Source: Thermodiscus sp. | GTDB lineage: Archaea; Thermoproteota; Thermoprotei_A; Sulfolobales; Acidilobaceae | Reading direction: 5' to 3' | Length of the DNA: 46,522 nucleotides | NCBI GenBank assembly: GCA_015523485.1 | Contig: WAKH01000077.1 | Span: 1 to 46,522 of the forward strand | Part shown: positions 16,900 through 25,490 of the stretch, in pieces | Position numbering within the stretch: position 1 is the first letter of the stretch | Layout of the letters: each line of letters begins with the position of its first letter | Program-made: the position numbers and the translations under genes | The notes under the pieces: generated by a model | Databases searched by the model: none | Told to the model about the DNA's origin: nothing | The model's input: the letters and a program-made list of their open reading frames with translations, nothing else

Positions 16900-19050
16900 A
16901 TGAAAAAATACATGAGTTATTTGTTAATAGCTTTGCTAATAGCGTCGCCGCTGCTAGTACCAAACATGCACAGCGCACACGGAGCCACTCAGACTACACG
17001 AGCAGACTTGAATACACTACAACAGGCCCTCGCACTTGCCAGTCCGCAGACTAGAGACTGTATATCATGCCACCTAGAGGAGACACCTGGAATTGTATTC
17101 GACTGGCTCAATAGCCATCATGCATGGGCCACTCCAAGCGAAGTTCTTGAACTCTACGATGCCATTAACTATACAGGAGCCTCGATAGCATCAAAATTCC
17201 AGAACTACCAATACACAGTTGGATGCTACGAATGCCACGGCATGTTCAAGGAGCAAGACAGGCCCGACATAGCGGAGAACCACTTTGGCTACCAGATAGT
17301 AACAATAGTTACGATGAAGGACTGTAGCCAGTGCCACATGAAGGAAGCAGAAGAAATCAGCTGGACAATGCATAGCTTCGCGGCTTTAAACGGTCCATTA
17401 AAACCTTGGTACACGAAAATAGTTAACTATGCAAAAGATAACAACCTAGTGCAGCAAATGCTACCGCCCGTTTACGAGAAGACAGGCACAGGACTGGTGG
17501 ACTGGCCATGGTACAAACAATATGCTAACAAACTACTAAACAACCCAAGCGACCCCGAGGTTCAACAATTAGGAACAATCTATGACAACGACTTCAAAGA
17601 CATCGTATCACCGCTATATCCAGCCAGCGGCGTCCTCAACAGCACAGGATTAATGCACAGTGAGTTAAACAAGAACGCGTATGCCTACCACGCATGTCTT
17701 GAATGTCACGGTACTCTAGTAGTACCCTACCAGAACCAGGGATACCGAGTCCTATATTGGGGATGGCCTAGCAACGGTGCTGGAAGGATAGATCCTGATG
17801 GCAGCCTAGGAACCTGTACAGCATGTCACACGAGACACGTGTTCAGTATAGAAGAGGCCAGGAAACCATACACATGTGGACAGTGTCACCTGGGATACGA
17901 CCACCCACACATCGAGATTTACGAAGAGAGCAAGCACGGTAACATCTATGACGCCGAAGGGGAGACCTGGAACTGGACAGCTCTACCATGGAAGGTCGGC
18001 GTAGACTTCAGGGCGCCAACCTGCGCAGTATGTCACATGAGCACGATAGCAGATGCTAATGGTACAATCGTAGTGCCTGGTAGCCACGATCTCAGAGAGA
18101 GGATAGTATGGGACCAGATGCACTTCTTCTCATATCCAAAGCCTAAATGGTCCGACTTCACCCAGAACGCCATCCTAAAGGGAGGTAACCAGCTGACCGG
18201 AGCAGGCTTGCTAGAGAACGGTATAGTACCAGAAGGCTATACTGTCAGGGTGACTCAGGCGCCTGCCTCGGGAGAGTTCGGCTTCCCAAGGATAGTTGAT
18301 GTCCAGTTTACAGGCGAACTCCAGCAAAAGAGAGAAGCTATGAAGGCTGTTTGTGAACTATGCCACGCTTCCCAGTGGGTAGATAACTACTTCACGACAT
18401 ATGATCAGGTGATAGTAGAATACAACATAACTGCACAGTACGCGTTCAGCCTGCTGAAGAAGGCTTGGGAGGAGGGAATCCACGATCCGAAGAACAAGCT
18501 AGACGAATACATGGAGATAATGTGGTACTACATATGGCACCACGAAGGTAGAAGATGGAGGAACGGAGCCTCAATGATGGGACCCGACTTCGCCCACTGG
18601 TTCGGAATCGTAGACACGGTGATGGACAAGCTTGGAAGAATGATCACCTACTACCAGACCGCACACAGGATACTAGAACTCCAGAACCAGATACAGCAAC
18701 TACAAGCTGGAGGTAACGTAACACAGCTACAACAACTACAGCAGGAGCTTGCACAACTAAAGCAGAGGCTATCAGCTATGGAGGCCCAGGTACCCGTACT
18801 GGCGAGCAATATCACTTCAATCAAGGCTGAAATCGAGACAATGAATACAACAGTATCGCAACTAAGCGGTACAGTCGGGCAACTAAGCGGCGATGTAAAC
18901 GTTGTGAAGACCAATATCGACGAAATAAAGACAACAGCTGAAGAAGCAAAGAACACCGCCGGGAGAGCAAACGTCGCCCTAGGAATAGGCGTCATTGGCT
19001 TGATAATAGCTGCGATAGCGCTAGGAATGGCCATTAGACAATCAACCTAA
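16900..19050 (+). CDS. Octaheme cytochrome c, hydroxylamine oxidoreductase family, coiled-coil anchored
   Basis: Eight CxxCH motifs begin at C54, C109, C142, C266, C306, C326, C375 and C485. Family signatures of HAO are clear: TPGIVFDWL..SHHAW, VGCYECHG, GRIDPDGS, CGQCHLGYDHP.EIYEESKHG and HHEGRRWRNGASMMGPDFAHW. HAO relatives convert hydroxylamine to NO/nitrite or, in epsilonproteobacterial-type enzymes, reduce nitrite/hydroxylamine. At F564 (GPDFAHW) HAO usually has Tyr, which may be the crosslinking residue; if so, a reductive role is favoured. A signal peptide covers residues 1-29. Residues ~585-690 form a Gln/Leu-rich coiled coil and 692-712 a membrane helix, a stalk not found in bacterial HAO. 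It sits downstream of the NrfD-type complex. Confidence 0.88.
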   Translation: MKKYMSYLLIALLIASPLLVPNMHSAHGATQTTRADLNTLQQALALASPQTRDCISCHLEETPGIVFDWLNSHHAWATPSEVLELYDAINYTGASIASKFQNYQYTVGCYECHGMFKEQDRPDIAENHFGYQIVTIVTMKDCSQCHMKEAEEISWTMHSFAALNGPLKPWYTKIVNYAKDNNLVQQMLPPVYEKTGTGLVDWPWYKQYANKLLNNPSDPEVQQLGTIYDNDFKDIVSPLYPASGVLNSTGLMHSELNKNAYAYHACLECHGTLVVPYQNQGYRVLYWGWPSNGAGRIDPDGSLGTCTACHTRHVFSIEEARKPYTCGQCHLGYDHPHIEIYEESKHGNIYDAEGETWNWTALPWKVGVDFRAPTCAVCHMSTIADANGTIVVPGSHDLRERIVWDQMHFFSYPKPKWSDFTQNAILKGGNQLTGAGLLENGIVPEGYTVRVTQAPASGEFGFPRIVDVQFTGELQQKREAMKAVCELCHASQWVDNYFTTYDQVIVEYNITAQYAFSLLKKAWEEGIHDPKNKLDEYMEIMWYYIWHHEGRRWRNGASMMGPDFAHWFGIVDTVMDKLGRMITYYQTAHRILELQNQIQQLQAGGNVTQLQQLQQELAQLKQRLSAMEAQVPVLASNITSIKAEIETMNTTVSQLSGTVGQLSGDVNVVKTNIDEIKTTAEEAKNTAGRANVALGIGVIGLIIAAIALGMAIRQST

Positions 19051-19060
19051 CCCCCACCCC

Positions 19061-19077
19061 AATAATTTTTATTTTAT
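19061..19077 (+). terminator. T-rich terminator after the octaheme gene
   Basis: AATAATTTTTATTTTAT follows the stop codon by about ten bases, after a C-rich stretch at 19051-19060. T5 and T4 runs are typical archaeal termination signals. Confidence 0.35.
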
Positions 19078-19129
19078 CAGTCTTAATTCGTTCAGCGTAG
19101 AATATCGTATCGACGTTAAGGTGTGAAAA

Positions 19130-21274
19130 TTGGAGATGCTATTACCAACGGTGATGCAGTACTTTGGCACAGTAGCCTCGAGTGGACTTATTGCGAGGCT
19201 TGATAGCATAATGAATTTGTACGCATCTATATTAATAGTATTCGACAATTTTACGGTATCCTCGATCTATCTACTCCTAATATCACTAACAGTAATAATT
19301 TTATCAATCAAAATATTTAATGAATATAGATTCTTGAAACTGATAGGAGCAGTTTCATCCACAGCGTCACTATTTATATTCCTGCTTTTAGGGACACCGA
19401 ACTACAAATTAGTACCATTATTTCTAATAGTAATAATAACGTATTCGATTATACTTCTCGAGCTTGTAAACCCAATAAAGCAATTATATATAGTTTTCAT
19501 TATTATCATGTTGGCAATACCTACATATCTTCTCGGACTATTAAAAGTCTATTATAATTATATAATTATCGCTAATCTACTTCTCGTGATAGGAGGAATC
19601 TCCTACATAATCAAATATTCCAATAAGCAGGATGGAGATGACAAACAATTATCACTCGCTATAACCTTGTCAGTTTACTTAGCATCACTTACTAGCACGC
19701 TAAACCTAGCTAAAGAGTCCCAATTATACTTTGAACTTTTCTGGATCTTCACATCCATATTAATAATATTAACTCTACAAAGATTTAATATTGTGAAGAG
19801 GCCTGAGCTAATAGCAGGCCTAGCCGGCCTCACAGGCGTAATAACATTCATCGCCACCGACTCAACTATTAACGCAATTCTAGTAGTTACCATCACGGCT
19901 TCATGTCTCGCATCATATCGGCTCTGGAGATCAAATACAGGAGCACAGAATGGACTCGTCCTCAAGGCACTGATACTCCTACTACTAGGCATCGGTATAG
20001 TAGCTGTCTCAAGCATACAACTATACGACTCACCAAGTGGAAGAGTTACTGGAGTGATTATAGACCGCGAATTCTCCCCCCAAGAAACAGAAGCATCAGT
20101 TGAGATACCGGTCAAAGCCAAGACTGCAATCGATGACTTATCATTATTATCAAATAATATTAATAGTTCATCAAAGCTATATCTCCTCATACTTCAAACG
20201 TACACAGTTGGAAACATACAAGCTCCCGGTATAATCCAGTCTGTTACTGTATATGATCTTGAAACTAAAACCAACATAACATACAACGGTAGTGAAACAA
20301 GCATCATATTATTCAACGTAGACAAGCCCGTTGATATTAGATATGCCATCCAACCGGCAGAGGATAACAATGAATTACTCGTTTCTATCGAACTGACAGG
20401 TGTGTTAATTCCCTGGAACCTTATAGGCAACGAGTCCATCTCTCCCATACACAACGTCCTTATTGTCAAGTTTAGAGATCCGTTAATAGTACAGGCTAGC
20501 TACAATTATACAATAGTAATTAAAGAAGCTGTTCTCGCCTCGAAGAGATTCTTGGGAGGAAAAGGTACTATCAATGAAACAGGAATAGGCATATACATGG
20601 ATAACGCTGTCTTGGGGATCCGGCAAGGGGCTATTGAGTTCCCTGATGGTATCACGTTGAATATTCCGAGAAATGTAAGTGATGAGTACTACCGGGCTTG
20701 GCAATATAGAATCAACATGACGCAAAATAATCCAGAGTTGGACAAAATACTCTCAGCTATCCCGTCAATCGAGTTAAGCGATCTCACCAGTCTGGCCACG
20801 GCTAGTCATGTGACTATTCGTTTCCCTGAATATTTGGAGTCAAGAATCTCTATAACCTCGATTGGGAATCAGACGACAGCCTGTGCTATAATATACTTTC
20901 ATGAGCAATTCATCGATATATGTAGCCCTATCATAGAGCCGATGGGCATAATGGGGTTAAGAATAATCAATTTCTCCAACCCGGTAATTGAATACAATTC
21001 GATCAAGGCAGACTATCTTAAGGCAAGCATGGTTAAGTACGTGCTAAGCCACGAGGGACCCTACTACGGGCTCGTTACTGCATCCATAGTAAGTAATAAT
21101 CCTGGCAATGTGTTGTGGATAGCCTCTAATATGAACGCCTTAGAACAACGAGTTGAGCTGACAAGCACTACCATTGAAGTTCCGTTCTATAACTTGGGGG
21201 GATTAGCTCCATTCCTATTTGTGTCATCTATGATAATCGCGACGTATATGGTCCCAAGGAAGCAGGAAGAATAG
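19130..21274 (+). CDS. Large polytopic membrane protein with exported C-terminal domain, unknown
   Basis: I do not recognise this 714-residue protein. Residues ~30-305 contain about ten membrane helices. Residues ~310-690 form a hydrophilic exported domain rich in beta strands with many N-x-S/T sequons (for example NIT, NGS, NES, NET, NMT). One last helix (~692-708) precedes a short charged tail. The topology resembles CcmF, which is missing from this ccm set, but the WWD tryptophan motif is absent and no haem motif is seen. It directly follows the octaheme gene, so a role in that complex or its assembly is possible. The start is TTG 19130 or ATG 19136, after AAGGTG. Confidence 0.6.
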   Translation: MEMLLPTVMQYFGTVASSGLIARLDSIMNLYASILIVFDNFTVSSIYLLLISLTVIILSIKIFNEYRFLKLIGAVSSTASLFIFLLLGTPNYKLVPLFLIVIITYSIILLELVNPIKQLYIVFIIIMLAIPTYLLGLLKVYYNYIIIANLLLVIGGISYIIKYSNKQDGDDKQLSLAITLSVYLASLTSTLNLAKESQLYFELFWIFTSILIILTLQRFNIVKRPELIAGLAGLTGVITFIATDSTINAILVVTITASCLASYRLWRSNTGAQNGLVLKALILLLLGIGIVAVSSIQLYDSPSGRVTGVIIDREFSPQETEASVEIPVKAKTAIDDLSLLSNNINSSSKLYLLILQTYTVGNIQAPGIIQSVTVYDLETKTNITYNGSETSIILFNVDKPVDIRYAIQPAEDNNELLVSIELTGVLIPWNLIGNESISPIHNVLIVKFRDPLIVQASYNYTIVIKEAVLASKRFLGGKGTINETGIGIYMDNAVLGIRQGAIEFPDGITLNIPRNVSDEYYRAWQYRINMTQNNPELDKILSAIPSIELSDLTSLATASHVTIRFPEYLESRISITSIGNQTTACAIIYFHEQFIDICSPIIEPMGIMGLRIINFSNPVIEYNSIKADYLKASMVKYVLSHEGPYYGLVTASIVSNNPGNVLWIASNMNALEQRVELTSTTIEVPFYNLGGLAPFLFVSSMIIATYMVPRKQEE

Positions 21275-21300
21275 CCATCTGGGTACTACGCTGGAGTTAG

Positions 21301-21708
21301 CTAATGGCATCCCGCCATTTTTGCATAAACGTTCACTTGGGAGCATATTCTACACACTGATGTCTTGTATCTCATGTAGTCCTCCAAGGAGTTTATCCCG
21401 TTGTGTTTTGCAATTATTGCTGAGACTTCCTTTATGATTTTTATGAGGTCTTGGTTTTCCTCGATCTCTTGTATAAGCTTTCTGCCTCGTTCCCCGCTTA
21501 GATAATAGGTTACGGCAGCTGGGGTAAGGCCGAGCATTTTCGCTGCCCTATACTTTGTAAGTTTGTAGTCTTCTACGAGAGTTTTCACAATGAGGGCTCT
21601 TATGCTTGGTATCACAACTTTTCCAGCATACTCGCAGGGTAGCTCTAACTTTAGCAGTTCTGTTTTATGGCTTCCATTCAGCGGTTTGCTATTCTTTTTT
21701 CTGGCCAC
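21301..21708 (-). CDS. Small HTH regulator with Cys motif (COG2522-like)
   Basis: A 135-residue protein. The central helix-turn-helix (residues ~45-75, YKLTKYRAAKMLGLTPAAVTYYLSGERG) matches a family of archaeal regulators also found fused to ThiN. An early Cys (LPCEY) and a C-terminal CRICSQ..AGC give four cysteines that could bind zinc or an Fe-S cluster. Its gene lies between the respiratory block and PDO and is divergent from PDO, so it may autoregulate or control PDO. Targets are not shown by the sequence. Confidence 0.72.
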   Translation of the reverse strand: MARKKNSKPLNGSHKTELLKLELPCEYAGKVVIPSIRALIVKTLVEDYKLTKYRAAKMLGLTPAAVTYYLSGERGRKLIQEIEENQDLIKIIKEVSAIIAKHNGINSLEDYMRYKTSVCRICSQVNVYAKMAGCH

Positions 21709-21777
21709 TAAGTCTCCCCTTACAATACTACTATCATCGAACCATAAATAATGAAACTATATATTATGCTAAAAAAT

Positions 21778-21791
21778 CTATATAATTTATA
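21778..21791 (+). promoter_or_regulatory. TATA region of the PDO gene
   Basis: CTATATAATTTATA lies about 85 bases before the PDO start in a 167-base divergent gap that is strongly A/T-rich. It is the best TATA candidate on the plus strand. Further AT-rich elements (21757-21777) may serve the divergent HTH gene. Confidence 0.4.
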
Positions 21792-21875
21792 CTATTCTCA
21801 TGTAATATATGTGGGAATCTATAGCGATAGTGTATTAAACTTCAAACTAAACGCCATCACATTAGGTGCGAAAGA

Positions 21876-22616
21876 GTGAGCGCGAGAAGATACTACACGC
21901 TAGACCTCTCAGCAGAGTTCCGACAAGAGCTGAGAGAAACTCTAGAAGACCTAGTGAACCCAGTGGAAATAAACGTCTTCGTGGGACCGCACTGCGAGAC
22001 TTGCGAGGACACGATAGCCCTAGTGAAAGCAATCGAAGAGGAATCACCAGTTAGAAATGGCAAGAAAATGATAACCGTCAACATATACGATAAGTCCAAC
22101 CCAGAACACCTAGAAGAATTCAAGAAGCAGGGTGTCGAGAGGGTCCCCACCGTCACATTAATAGACGGTTACATTAGATACACGGGCATCCCAGCTGAAG
22201 AGGAAATCAGGGGATTCATAGAGACTATAATGAGAATAAGTGAAGAGGACTCAGGGCTGGAAGAGACTACGAAATCCCTCCTAGCGGGCCTAAAGGGCAA
22301 AGTACACATTGAGACAATAGTAACGCCCAGCTGTCCATACTGTCCATACGCGGTACTCCTAGCTAACATGTTCGCCTACGAGGCATATAGGCAGGGTTCA
22401 AAGAGCGTGATCTCGGACACGGTAGAGGCCTACGAGAACCCAGACATCGCCGACAAATACGGTGTGCACAGCGTCCCAGCCATAGCGATAAACGGAGTAC
22501 TAGCATTCGTAGGAGTACCCTATGAAGAAGACTTCATAAGATATGTAAAAGCTGCGGCGGAAGGCAAGATTGAAGAGCTCATACTAAGAGACTATGGAGA
22601 CGCTACTGGCTTCTAA
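21876..22616 (+). CDS. pdo: Protein disulfide oxidoreductase, two thioredoxin folds
   Basis: PDO forms, breaks and shuffles disulfides inside thermophilic archaeal cells, whose proteins are rich in disulfides. The 246 residues contain two thioredoxin units with active sites C40-E-T-C43 and C153-P-Y-C156. Each unit has its cis-Pro (RVPTVT near 91 and SVPAIA near 205). CPYC in the second unit is typical for the family. GTG 21876 follows AGGTG. The gene ends convergently with the unknown 408-residue protein, overlapping it by 14 bases. It could also feed electrons into the CcdA fusion at 9966-11423. Confidence 0.92.
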   Translation: MSARRYYTLDLSAEFRQELRETLEDLVNPVEINVFVGPHCETCEDTIALVKAIEEESPVRNGKKMITVNIYDKSNPEHLEEFKKQGVERVPTVTLIDGYIRYTGIPAEEEIRGFIETIMRISEEDSGLEETTKSLLAGLKGKVHIETIVTPSCPYCPYAVLLANMFAYEAYRQGSKSVISDTVEAYENPDIADKYGVHSVPAIAINGVLAFVGVPYEEDFIRYVKAAAEGKIEELILRDYGDATGF

Positions 22617-23829
22617 ACCTCTTCCTAATCCTAAACTTATGGAACAATCTTGTTTCCGTCAATGATATCTCAGCTACCCCCACAAAACCGGCTGGTACCG
22701 GGATTCTAACAAGATCTCCACTAACCGGTATATCATCAGGGCCTAGTGGACCTATGATGGTACAGTTTCTACCATCATATGGCAACCGCAAGTCGGCGAT
22801 TCCTGATTCATGTATGGGATTATAGATTGAGAACACCATCTTTGGCTCATCCCATCCTACAAACACGATTGCTGCACTGCTGCTCCTAATATTCCCGAAA
22901 CCCGGCTCTGGTGCTCTAATAGGCCTCCATTCTACAAGATCCTCTATGAGAATCCGATAACTAGTTTTAGACCCACCACTCGCTATCCTTAAAGATCCAT
23001 TAACCTGTACGACGATCTTTCCCGGTTTTACGTCTAGGATTATTCCTGTCCTCGATGCTAGAGAGATCTTGTTCCACAATCCTATGGAAACCGCTGGGAC
23101 AGGACCTATCGAGCGACCAGCTACACCTATTCTCATATCATAGTGCATTCCAGGGTAAAGGATGCTTACTTTATGATCATAATATGGCGAGTCAATCTCT
23201 AGAGAGCACTTACCCTCGATGTAAATTGATCCGTTGTGGAAATACCCATGGCAGTCTTCTGAACTAATATAAGAGAGATCTTTATTGAGCTCCTTTGCAG
23301 CCGTGGACAGTTTAAAGCCGTTAATTAAGGCTTCACTTGGTCTCCGGTGTTTAGATCTCTTGCATTTAGTAATGCTTGAGGTCCGAAGCGGTGGGGGCAT
23401 ACTTCCAATTATCATGGTGTCCATGTCCTCGTCATATACGCAACCTGCGGGTCCCTCGTCCGTATTGGATATTGTAATTGGTGTCAGCGGAAGCCAGGAG
23501 AGCGGGTTAACATAGTAGTTTCCAACCTCGTATCCCAGCCATTCGGCAAGTCTTTCGAGTTCAGTCCATGGATCGAATCTTGGAACGGGTTCCTCGTAGT
23601 ATTGTAAACTGGGCTCGATGGGAATCTCTGATTCGGAACCGCCACCGTTGACGCTCACTTTGTAGATTCCGCAACAAATCCAATCTACACTTGGTAGCTC
23701 GTTATCTTCTACCTTTCTTATTCCGTTTAGGAGTAGAATCTGCTGGAGGCCTGGAATACTTATAATTTCCTTTGGATTGAGGGACGAATACACTGTCCAA
23801 TCAGGAACGATTGTTTTTGAATACTTCAT
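22603..23829 (-). CDS. Conserved-looking hypothetical protein, 408 residues
   Basis: I do not recognise a family. There is no signal peptide or membrane helix. The N-terminal ~150 residues are mixed, with WTVYSSLNPKEIISIPG and WTELERLAEWLGYE. Residues ~165-200 contain a basic Ser-rich segment, and the rest is beta-rich. The C-terminal ~90 residues (FVGWDEPKMVFSIYNP..LPYDG..IPVPAGFVGVAE) look like a beta-sandwich, as seen at the ends of some carbohydrate-active enzymes. It follows a small unknown gene with a 29-base overlap, so the two form an operon. The long intact frame and coupled neighbour support a real gene. Confidence 0.6.
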   Translation of the reverse strand: MKYSKTIVPDWTVYSSLNPKEIISIPGLQQILLLNGIRKVEDNELPSVDWICCGIYKVSVNGGGSESEIPIEPSLQYYEEPVPRFDPWTELERLAEWLGYEVGNYYVNPLSWLPLTPITISNTDEGPAGCVYDEDMDTMIIGSMPPPLRTSSITKCKRSKHRRPSEALINGFKLSTAAKELNKDLSYISSEDCHGYFHNGSIYIEGKCSLEIDSPYYDHKVSILYPGMHYDMRIGVAGRSIGPVPAVSIGLWNKISLASRTGIILDVKPGKIVVQVNGSLRIASGGSKTSYRILIEDLVEWRPIRAPEPGFGNIRSSSAAIVFVGWDEPKMVFSIYNPIHESGIADLRLPYDGRNCTIIGPLGPDDIPVSGDLVRIPVPAGFVGVAEISLTETRLFHKFRIRKRFRSQ

Positions 23830-24151
23830 TTATTATCTCCTCTGCATGATTCTGGTCTTTTACCTCTATTACCGCGTAGAGGCGCTCTCCCTCCTCTAGA
23901 TCAACCTTCCAGCCAGCATTTGCTAATTTCTCTTCTTTATCCTTAGTTGCGCTGGAGCCCTGTATTAGTATTGATAGCTTCTTTTTTCCATCGCTGAACT
24001 CGGAGTACGTCACTTTTATGTTTCTCTCTATTGAATAAGCGACTAGGCGTGTCTCGCGTGTTTTTCCTCCTGTTAGCGTACTGTGGTATACCTCCTTCAG
24101 CGTTGTTTCAAACCCTATTCGTTTCAAGGCGTCTTTGAGCATGATACTCAC
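23801..24151 (-). CDS. Small hypothetical protein, 116 residues
   Basis: I do not recognise this protein. It is alpha/beta and charged, with a helix (MLKDALKRIGFETTLKEVY), strands (RLVAYSIERNIKVTYSEF), and a C-terminal IEVKDQNHAEEIINEVF. The pattern is compatible with a small ferredoxin-like alpha/beta fold. Met1 (24151) and Met4 (24142) are possible starts. Its stop overlaps the start of the 408-residue gene by 29 bases, so the pair is likely co-translated and functionally linked. Confidence 0.6.
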   Translation of the reverse strand: MSIMLKDALKRIGFETTLKEVYHSTLTGGKTRETRLVAYSIERNIKVTYSEFSDGKKKLSILIQGSSATKDKEEKLANAGWKVDLEEGERLYAVIEVKDQNHAEEIINEVFKNNRS

Positions 24152-24326
24152 CCTTCCCGGTCATTGTTTTATCTGAGACGGTATATGAGGGGAGCGTCTT
24201 TTCGCGGTAATCTCTTCACAGTTCTGGTGGGGGCAAGTGTCTTCATCCGCTCCCTTAATCTAGAGATATCATAACCCACACTAGATAATTTTTTGTCCCC
24301 TATCAGACTAATAATAATCAATATAC

Positions 24327-24337
24327 AAAAATATAAT
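24327..24337 (+). promoter_or_regulatory. TATA box for a leaderless geranylgeranyl reductase message
   Basis: AAAAATATAAT is centred about 25 bases before ATG 24357, so transcription would begin at or next to the start codon. This favours 24357 over the second Met at 24387. Confidence 0.5.
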
Positions 24338-24356
24338 ATGAATAACAAATATATAC

Positions 24357-25466
24357 ATGCTCACGTTTATACCCCCCACGTATATCATGGGGGTTAAGGG
24401 GAAGAGATTGAGCGAAAAACCAGAATACGCTATCATCGGTGGAGGCCCTGCTGGCGCAGCGGCAGCCTACACCTTATCTAAAGCAGGCTATAAAGTAACT
24501 GTATACGATTCAGCCCCGCGGCTTGGCCTAAAACCCTGTGGAAGAGGAATACCGAATATTGGTCACCTACCATTCCCAATACCGAAAGAATCTATCCTGA
24601 GGCAAATCCGAGGTGCTACCCTCTATGTCGACGGGGAAAGAGTATTTGACGTTGAAGAAGGTCTATCCGGTGTTATCGTTGATAAAAGTGTCATGCTAGA
24701 AGCGCTCATAACGGATTCAGGCGCAGAATTAGTCAAAAAAGCCTACTATAAAATAGGTAAGAAACATGTCAGAATCGGTGGTAACTACGTTGAGGTAAAC
24801 CGGGGTCTATTCGCTGCAGGACACGGATATTATAGTGATGAAAAAATTAACGCGTTCCAGTACAGAGTCAAGAACAGGTCATTCGAAGAGATGGATAAAC
24901 TCGTCATCTACTTCGACACCGAACTGATTGGATACTACTATATCTTCCCAAGCCACAGCGATGAAGCAGATGTGGGAGTAGGAGGCTATGCCGACTTCCC
25001 AGAGCTCAAATCAAGGCTAGACAAGTTTATGAAGGAAAACGAGTATGTAAATGGCAGCAAGATACTCCGACACGAAGGCGCACAAATAGCTGTAGGAGGT
25101 GTTAGGCTTAAGCTGATCGATAACCTCCCCGCAATAGGCGAGACAGCTGGATATGTTCTGCCATTGACCGGGGAAGGAATCAGACCCAGCATGATCTCGG
25201 GTCATACGGCTGCACAAGCCTTAATAAATGGCGGTAAAGTAACTGAAAGTCTCCAAAAAATGCCTATGACCAAGTCTGTAAACCTACAAAGGAAAATCCT
25301 CGAACGTGTCAAAAAGATGAAACCAGCCCGCAGAGCAGAGTTACTTAAGAGCATACCGGCTAGTGTTCACGCCATGATAGCGCTTGGAGAGATAAACAGG
25401 TTAGAGCTTGCCAAAGCCTTGATAAATAAGCCAAGCCTTCTAGCAAAAATACTTGGACTATTATAA
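24357..25466 (+). CDS. Geranylgeranyl reductase family flavoprotein
   Basis: FAD enzymes of this family saturate the isoprenoid chains of archaeal lipids or quinones. The dinucleotide-binding motif GGGPAGAAAA (residues ~23-32) is followed by CGRGIP, a family marker around the flavin. The typical YYYIFP and PLTGEGIRP motifs appear later. The length of 369 residues is normal. A TATA box 25 bases upstream supports ATG 24357 and a leaderless message; ATG 24387 is the alternative. The Lrp-type regulator follows directly downstream. The exact substrate (membrane lipid or menaquinone) is open; the nearby quinone-linked respiration makes either plausible. Confidence 0.87.
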   Translation: MLTFIPPTYIMGVKGKRLSEKPEYAIIGGGPAGAAAAYTLSKAGYKVTVYDSAPRLGLKPCGRGIPNIGHLPFPIPKESILRQIRGATLYVDGERVFDVEEGLSGVIVDKSVMLEALITDSGAELVKKAYYKIGKKHVRIGGNYVEVNRGLFAAGHGYYSDEKINAFQYRVKNRSFEEMDKLVIYFDTELIGYYYIFPSHSDEADVGVGGYADFPELKSRLDKFMKENEYVNGSKILRHEGAQIAVGGVRLKLIDNLPAIGETAGYVLPLTGEGIRPSMISGHTAAQALINGGKVTESLQKMPMTKSVNLQRKILERVKKMKPARRAELLKSIPASVHAMIALGEINRLELAKALINKPSLLAKILGLL

Positions 25467-25490
25467 CATTATGTGAGGCTGGTATACGTC

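Noticed and set aside
19130-21274. Calling the large membrane protein CcmF
   Set aside because: Topology is similar, but the WWD tryptophan motif and conserved histidine pattern are not visible.
24188-24256. Inverted repeat AGGGGAGCG..CGCTCCCTT with a GC-rich 51-base loop
   Set aside because: The 9-base stem is real, but no ACA box, upper stem or full C/D boxes could be placed, so no RNA class is claimed. It may be part of the leader of the 116-residue gene.
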